Below are positions 8,063 to 12,173 of a DNA stretch of 12,173 nucleotides, piece after piece (within the stretch, counting starts at the first letter, position 1; the number at the start of each line of letters is the position of its first letter). A program made the position numbers and the translations under genes. The DNA is taken from NCBI GenBank assembly GCA_946008205.1, contig CAMGAZ010000023.1, forward strand, positions 1 through 12,173, written 5' to 3'. This DNA is from an uncultured Clostridium sp. (GTDB taxonomy: Bacteria; Bacillota; Clostridia; TANB77; CAG-508). Under the pieces are notes generated by a model. The model did no database searches, was not told where the DNA came from, and was given only the letters and a program-made list of their open reading frames with translations.

Positions 8063-10217
8063 TTATTCATTTTGGTAGACTATGACCGATGTCCCCTGCT
8101 TTATTTTTATCCCAGCTTTAGGTAATTGTTGCGTTATTTTGTTGTTATTTCCTTCAATACTTTCTTTAACTTCCATTTCTAATCCTAAACTTTGAAGCTC
8201 TTTCTTAGCTTGATTTATTTCCATTCCCACAATATTAGGCACTTCAACTTCTTGTTTTTCTTCTCCTTCTTCGTTATCTTTTTTTATCTCTAAATACGGC
8301 AAAACCTCACCAAATACTTGAGACGCTATCGGTGCAGCCACCCCACCTCCTTGGTGCCCTCCTTCTCCTGTTGGGTTGTATAAAGTTATTAGAATGCAAA
8401 CTTCTGGATCAGATATTGGAGCAGTTCCTATAAACGACGTTACATATTTTCCTGTGTTTACTCCATCTTCCGATGTTCCTGTTTTTCCTCCTATACTATA
8501 ACCTTGTACTTGTGCATTTTTTCCAGTTCCTTCTGCAACAACGCTATTCATCATACTAAGCATTTTTTCAGATGTTTCTTTAGATATTACTCTATCCTTA
8601 GTTACAGTTGCTATGTTCTTCACATCCCCTGTTTCTGAGTCTATTATTTCTTTAACCACTCGTGGTTGTATATAGGTTCCTCCATTAGCTATAGTTGATA
8701 CCATTGTTATCATTTGTATTGGAGTAACCTCAAATCTCTGTCCAAAAGCTATAGTTCCGGAGTTCTACTGGTCCAACTTTTTTCTCTGCTAAAAATATTC
8801 CAGTTGCTTCTCCTGGCAAATCTATTCTAGTTTTACTTAAAAAACCATACTTTCTTAGGTACTCATAATATTTCGTAACTCCTATTTTTTCTCCCAATCC
8901 TATAAATACCGGATTACATGAGTTCATAAGGGCTTGCCTCAAACTTTCCGGTCCGTGTGGTCTATAATATCTCCAACACTTCATTTTCGTTCCTGCTACA
9001 TCTATATACCCTGTGCAACAGAATTCACCTTCTTTATCTGTAGATTCTACAATCCCCTCTTCAAGCGCTGTTGAGGCTGTTACTAATTTAAAAGTAGACC
9101 CAGGTTCATATGTATCTGAAATTGCTTTATTTCTCCACATTCCCTGTAACGCATTAGACCTTTCTGTTGCACTCATCGAGTCCCAATTCGCTTTTTGATC
9201 CTCATTATTTATAGTATATGGATCATTTAAATTAAAATCCGGATAGCTTGCAATAGCTAGAATATCACCATTTTTAGGATTCATTATAATTATATTTCCA
9301 CCATCTGTGCACACGTTGTCAATACATGCTTCTTTCAGATATTTTTCAGCAATTCCTTGCACTGTCGCATCTATGGTTAGTACCAAATCATTTCCGTCTT
9401 TTGCTGGTTCGTAATTTTCAGAGCTATCTGTTATATCTATTCCTTTTGCGTCTGTCATTTTAAGTATTTTTCCAGCTTCCCCACTTAGTTCATCATCATA
9501 TTGAGCCTCAATTCCAGCTAGACCTTGATTATCACTTCCGCAGAATCCAATAATTTGCGAGGCTAAATTATTATATGGATAAAATCTTTTAGTGTCTTCG
9601 TCTATATTAATACCGGATGTTATTCTTTCTTGCTCCATCCACACACGTAACTCATTAGTCTTATCTTTTTCAACCTTTTTTGCTATAGTCTCTATTGCCG
9701 TTTTTTTGTTGACTTTCTTTAGTACTTTTTCATAATCGAGTTCAAATAGCTCACTTAATTTTCTTGCCACTTTTTCTTTATTTTCAGCAGTTATATTTAA
9801 AGGATTTACAGTTATCGTTTCAACACTACTACTTGTTGCTAACACAACTTTACCGGTTGTATCATATATGGTTCCTCTTTTGGGATTAATTTTTCTGTCC
9901 AGCGTTTGCTGTAAATATGCCATTTGCTTAAGCCCTTCTCCTTTTACAAACTGTATCCATGCCACCCTTACAGCTAGCGCAACAAATATAATAATAAAAA
10001 TAGTTAGTGCAAATATAATTCTTTTTTTTCTTGATATCTCTCCTCTTTTATTTAATTGATACTTTTTAGTTCTAATATCTTTTTTTAACTTTCTATCAGC
10101 TCTGTTTTCTTTTTTCTTTTTCCTATTTAGTAAATATTTATTTAACTTGCTGTCTTTTTTGCTACTTAACTCTTTCTGCTTCATTTTTTTAATGTTTATC
10201 TTTTTGTTTTTTCTCAT
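8063..10217 (-). CDS. ftsI: Class B penicillin-binding protein (FtsI/SpoVD type) with PASTA domain, read through a +1 shift at CGG
   Basis: A membrane-anchored D,D-transpeptidase that crosslinks septal peptidoglycan and works with FtsW. With one skipped base it is 717 residues. Order: a very basic cytoplasmic N terminus (about 31 K/R in the first 66), a membrane anchor at about 67-86, a dimerisation domain with INPKRGTIYD (110-119), then the transpeptidase domain. That domain has the nucleophile motif STFK (S374-K377), SCN (433-435) and KTG (578-580). One PASTA domain spans about 654-714. The upstream frame reaches VGPVEL486, meets CGG and stops at a TGA seven codons later. Skipping one C continues as GTIAFGQRFEVTPIQM, the conserved continuation in this family. 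The shift lies between SxN and KTG, so the unshifted product lacks an essential motif. The downstream half has no ribosome binding site before its first ATG (8713). The start has AGGTGA nine bases upstream. The single PASTA repeat recalls SpoVD, but the dcw position suits the main division PBP. Confidence 0.9.
8756..8762 (-). other. +1 frameshift site CTC-CGG-A in the class B PBP gene
   Basis: On the coding strand the upstream frame reads CTC (Leu486) then CGG (8757-8759), followed by AAC and a TGA seven codons on. The conserved frame reads CTC, skips C, then GGA-ACT-ATA-GCT (Gly-Thr-Ile-Ala). The heptamer is NNC-CGG-A with GGA as the +1 codon, the same arrangement as in ftsW 4.4 kb away. Confidence 0.75.
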
Positions 10218-10286
10218 ATTAACTAATCACCTATTTATATGTATTCAGAATGTCATTAATTATTGCAAACAAAATGCTTTATTATA

Positions 10287-10316
10287 CAAAAAAAGAGAAC
10301 ACTCTTTGTGTCCTCT
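10287..10316 (-). terminator. Terminator-like hairpin between ftsL and the PBP gene
   Basis: Positions 10294-10302 and 10308-10316 pair over nine base pairs (one G-U) around a 5-base loop. On the minus strand the stem is followed by six to seven T residues, the form of an intrinsic terminator. It lies 13 bases after the ftsL stop and 70 bases before the PBP start. It would reduce transcription from rsmH-ftsL into the rest of the cluster. The hairpin is clear, but how strongly it terminates is unknown. Confidence 0.7.
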
Positions 10317-10329
10317 ACTTTATATATTT

Positions 10330-10863
10330 CTATTTTATTATTTGCGTTAATTTTTGTACAAGTCTATCAAACCAAGACAAATTATCATCTATAATTACCT
10401 TCTCTGATGCTGGCTCAACATAGTCTTTTTTTTGTAAATCTAAATATACTTTTTGGTTATTGTCTAGCTTTTGCATTCCTAGTTTATCTTCCGCAGCTTG
10501 TTCTACAGAACTTAAATTCAAACTATTTTCAATACTTACTTTTAGTTGTTCATTTTCTTTTTGAACCGCACTTACTTGAGCTTTGATTGATTCTTTTTCA
10601 TTATATTTTTCATTAATAAGTGAATTTCTATAACTTATGGTAAAAAGCATTAAAAAGGCTAACATTATATACATAACTGGCTTATAATTATACTTACTTT
10701 TCTTTTTAGAAACTGGCTTATTATTTACCTTTTTGTTAGTCGTTTTCTTTTTGCTCAAACTACTTTTTTTCTTTTTATATGGATTTTTATCTGGTGTATA
10801 CTCTGGTTGTAATTTTCTTGGGCTTGTTTCATATTGATATCCATATGATTTATAGTTTGCCAT
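10330..10863 (-). CDS. ftsL: Cell division protein FtsL (FtsL/DivIC-like)
   Basis: A 177-residue bitopic membrane protein of the FtsL/DivIC type, part of the divisome subcomplex that activates FtsW and its PBP partner. A lysine-rich cytoplasmic N terminus of about 60 residues precedes one membrane helix (about 62-78). A coiled-coil stretch at about 80-115 follows, rich in E, K, Q and spaced hydrophobics. Then comes the typical segment VEQAAEDKLGMQKLDNNQKV. Sequence conservation in this family is low, so the call rests on topology, this segment and position between rsmH and the class B PBP gene. At 177 residues it is longer than many FtsL proteins because of extra N- and C-terminal tails. An AGAGGTGA ribosome binding site precedes the ATG. 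It follows rsmH by 34 bases and is followed by a terminator-like hairpin. Confidence 0.87.
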   Translation of the reverse strand: MANYKSYGYQYETSPRKLQPEYTPDKNPYKKKKSSLSKKKTTNKKVNNKPVSKKKSKYNYKPVMYIMLAFLMLFTISYRNSLINEKYNEKESIKAQVSAVQKENEQLKVSIENSLNLSSVEQAAEDKLGMQKLDNNQKVYLDLQKKDYVEPASEKVIIDDNLSWFDRLVQKLTQIIK

Positions 10864-10897
10864 AAGTTATTTCACCTCTTTTCTATCTTTAGATTTC

Positions 10898-11839
10898 TTA
10901 ATTATTCTTCTCATGTCTTTCAAAGATTCTGAGTTTAGCACTCTTTGATCTTGAATTCTGTGTTTTTTCATTTTCTGTAGCTTCTATTGGTTTTTTATTT
11001 ATTATTTTTCCAAATGATTTATAGTTGCATACGCAATAAGGTAAATCTTTTGGACAAGTACATTTTCCTTGAGCTTCTGTATATGCATTTTTTACTGCTC
11101 TATCTTCTAACGAATGAAACGTAATAACGCATAGCCTTCCATTCTCGTTTAAGCATTCAATAGATTTTAAAATAGTGTCATATAATGGCTTTATTTCATT
11201 GTTTACCTCTATTCTAATTGCTTGAAAAGTTCTTTTAGCTGGATGTCCATCCTTTTGTTTAGCTTTTGGAATAGAGTTCTCTATTATCTGTACCAATTCT
11301 TCTGTTGTTTCTATTTGCTTATTCTGTCTATATTTACAATTATTTTTAGCTATATTTCTGGAGAACTTTTCTTCTCCATATTCATATATAATATTTGCAA
11401 GTCTTTCTTCATCATAATTGTTAACTACATATTTTGCTGTTAAGTCCTGCGTTCTATCCATCCTCATATCTAGTTCATTTTTCCCTAGATAGCTAAAGCC
11501 TCTATTTCTTTCATCTAATTGATATGATGAAACGCCTAAATCTAGTAATATTCCATCAACTTTTCCAATTCCTAAGTCATTCAAAATTTCTCTAATTTCA
11601 TCATGATTTCCATGAACATATTTTACATTAGAATAATCTTTCAAATTTTCTTTAGCAGCTTTAAGAGCTTCTTCGTCTCTGTCTATTCCAATTAGCAAAC
11701 CATTAGCAGATAATCTTTTTACTATTTCCTTGCTATGTCCAGCTCCACCAATAGTCCCATCTACATATATGCCATCGGGCTTAATATTTAATCCTTCTAT
11801 ACATTCATTTAGCATTACGGGTATGTGTTTAAATTCCAA
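10898..11839 (-). CDS. rsmH: 16S rRNA (cytosine1402-N4)-methyltransferase RsmH (MraW)
   Basis: RsmH methylates N4 of C1402 in the decoding centre of 16S rRNA using S-adenosylmethionine. I start it at a TTG (11837-11839), giving 313 residues that begin (M)EFKHIPVMLNECIEGL, the usual N terminus. An AGAGGA ribosome binding site lies seven bases upstream. Motifs: the SAM-binding loop VDGTIGGAGHS (26-36), the acidic strand end GIDRDEEAL (51-59), GILLDLGVSSYQLDE followed by RGFSY and LDMRMD, then ITFHSLEDR. Near the C terminus is the cysteine cluster CTCPKDLPYCVC, seen in many Firmicute RsmH proteins. It is the first gene of the cluster in view. No mraZ is recognisable upstream, where it often lies. 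No CGG triplet occurs in this gene. Confidence 0.95.
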   Translation of the reverse strand: MEFKHIPVMLNECIEGLNIKPDGIYVDGTIGGAGHSKEIVKRLSANGLLIGIDRDEEALKAAKENLKDYSNVKYVHGNHDEIREILNDLGIGKVDGILLDLGVSSYQLDERNRGFSYLGKNELDMRMDRTQDLTAKYVVNNYDEERLANIIYEYGEEKFSRNIAKNNCKYRQNKQIETTEELVQIIENSIPKAKQKDGHPAKRTFQAIRIEVNNEIKPLYDTILKSIECLNENGRLCVITFHSLEDRAVKNAYTEAQGKCTCPKDLPYCVCNYKSFGKIINKKPIEATENEKTQNSRSKSAKLRIFERHEKNN

Positions 11840-11846
11840 ATTTCTT

Positions 11847-11852
11847 TCCTCT
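11847..11852 (-). promoter_or_regulatory. Ribosome binding site that decides the rsmH TTG start
   Basis: AGAGGA on the minus strand lies seven bases before TTG at 11837-11839. The alternative in-frame GTG at 11873-11875 has no such site and falls inside the arm of a strong hairpin. Confidence 0.7.
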
Positions 11853-11868
11853 AATCTAAAATTTTCGT

Positions 11869-11913
11869 ATAGCACAATCAGTTGGTATTTTGCGTACCAA
11901 CTGTGTGTGCTAT
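11869..11913 (-). promoter_or_regulatory. Long hairpin in the rsmH leader
   Basis: Arms 11869-11887 and 11895-11913 pair as 9 bp (inner) and 8 bp (outer) separated by a 2x2 mismatch, with a 7-base loop. It is the most stable structure in the leader and ends about 17 bases before the rsmH ribosome binding site. It is not followed by a T run on either strand, so it does not look like an ordinary terminator. A leader regulatory element, an RNA processing site or an operator for a dimeric protein are all possible. Confidence 0.6.
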
Positions 11914-11948
11914 CTTATTAAGGTTTTCTTTAGTATATAGGGTATCAT
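11910..11948 (-). CDS. Possible 12-residue leader peptide upstream of rsmH
   Basis: A short frame reads MIPYILKKTLIR and stops at TAG (11910-11912). GGAG (11956-11959) lies exactly seven bases before the ATG, a good ribosome binding site. The stop codon falls in the first arm of the long hairpin, so a ribosome finishing or stalling on this peptide would block its folding. This is the layout of translation-dependent leaders, but such short frames arise often by chance in AT-rich DNA. Treat it as a candidate only. Confidence 0.3.
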   Translation of the reverse strand: MIPYILKKTLIR

Positions 11949-12173
11949 TTGTTTTCTCCGTCTTTTGTTCCAATTAATAGCTTTTTCTTCTGTATCAGTT
12001 TATTGATTCTTTAGTAACTTAAATGAATTTAATCTTTTGAATTTTAGAAATTCTTTTGTACAGCATTTTAAAATTCAACCTTCTAAGATTTCATCTCTTG
12101 TTCTTCTTGTTTGTAGGTTAGATTTTTTCTTTAGTTGGATACTTTTTCTTTTGTTTAAATTTATCTTTTGTTC
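11914..12173 (-). other. Non-coding leader with repeated ACWAAAGA motif and inverted repeat
   Basis: About 260 bases without a supported gene apart from the leader-peptide candidate. On the minus strand the 8-mer ACWAAAGA occurs seven times, at 11927, 11961, 12008, 12052, 12128, 12147 and 12164 (left ends). Spacings are mostly not multiples of three, so this is not a coding repeat. Positions 12037-12046 and 12069-12078 form a perfect 10-bp inverted repeat, with flanking AATCTT/AAGATT (12031-12036 and 12085-12090) able to extend it. A -10-like TATACT lies near 11931-11936 without a good -35. A frame open from the window edge to a TGA at 12075-12077 could be the end of an upstream gene but is lysine-rich and unrecognisable. 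Confidence 0.4.

Noticed and set aside
8063..8713. Separate gene for the C-terminal half of the PBP
   Set aside because: It begins in the middle of the transpeptidase fold, has no ribosome binding site, and continues the upstream protein exactly after a one-base skip. It is the second half of one gene.
4318..8762. A technical artefact tied specifically to the CCGG tetranucleotide
   Set aside because: CCGG occurs about ten more times in intact genes (for example near 4573, 5569, 7245, 8951 and 9853) without a frame break. A general artefact is therefore less likely, although read support is still needed for the two sites.
4318..8762. Classical -1 slippery-sequence frameshifting
   Set aside because: The change is +1, there is no X-XXY-YYZ heptamer, and no stimulatory pseudoknot could be seen.
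11840..11875. Longer rsmH from a GTG at 11873-11875
   Set aside because: It adds 12 non-conserved residues, lacks a ribosome binding site and lies in the arm of the leader hairpin. The TTG at 11839 has AGAGGA at the right distance and the canonical N terminus.
12075..12173. C-terminal end of an upstream gene on the minus strand
   Set aside because: A 32-codon open stretch reaches a TGA, but it is lysine-rich, matches no family I know and lies in the repeat-rich leader. It could be real, but the window gives no support.
1..12173. CRISPR arrays, tRNA or rRNA genes, insertion sequences
   Set aside because: No regularly spaced direct repeats of suitable length, no cloverleaf-type sequences, and no transposase frames or terminal inverted repeats were found.

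Overview
The window is about 12.2 kb of AT-rich DNA with every supported gene on the minus strand, so transcription runs from high to low coordinates. Lysine-rich proteins, AGA-dominated arginine, strong AGGAGG-type ribosome binding sites, a DUF6514-like small protein, a PASTA-tailed class B PBP and a MurE with the meso-DAP motif DNPR point to a low-GC Firmicute, most likely an uncultured Clostridia-type bacterium. The exact lineage cannot be read from this window.

Layout in transcription order: (1) 12173-11840, a leader with a repeated ACWAAAGA motif, a possible 12-residue leader peptide and a strong hairpin. (2) 11839-3049, a compact dcw (division and cell wall) cluster: rsmH, ftsL, a class B PBP (ftsI/spoVD type), murE, mraY, ftsW, murG. 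It closes with a terminator that overlaps the murG stop codon. A second terminator-like hairpin lies inside the cluster, between ftsL and the PBP gene. (3) 2933-2592, a small DUF6514-like gene with its own probable promoter. (4) 2453-387, topA, followed by a perfect 13-bp terminator hairpin. (5) 260-1, the N-terminal part of a probable SNF2-family helicase that leaves the window.

MurE, MraY and MurG carry out successive parts of lipid II synthesis. FtsW polymerises lipid II, the class B PBP crosslinks it at the septum, and FtsL belongs to the complex that activates that pair. RsmH methylates 16S rRNA and is the usual first or second gene of such clusters. murF, murD, murC, mraZ, ftsQ, ftsA and ftsZ are not seen here.

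The main discovery candidate: both ftsW and the PBP gene are interrupted by a +1 shift, and each shift falls exactly on a CGG codon in the context NNC-CGG-A. Skipping the C restores conserved sequence, with GGA (Gly) as the first codon of the new frame. I searched the whole window by eye for CGG. These two are the only CGG codons in the reading frame of any gene, in about 3,600 codons. About 28 further CGG triplets inside genes all lie out of frame. CGU, CGA, AGA and AGG are used as arginine codons. The simplest biological reading is that CGG is unassigned or hungry in this organism and acts as a +1 frameshift signal in the two partner enzymes of septal peptidoglycan synthesis. Assembly error or real gene damage remain alternatives and can be tested.
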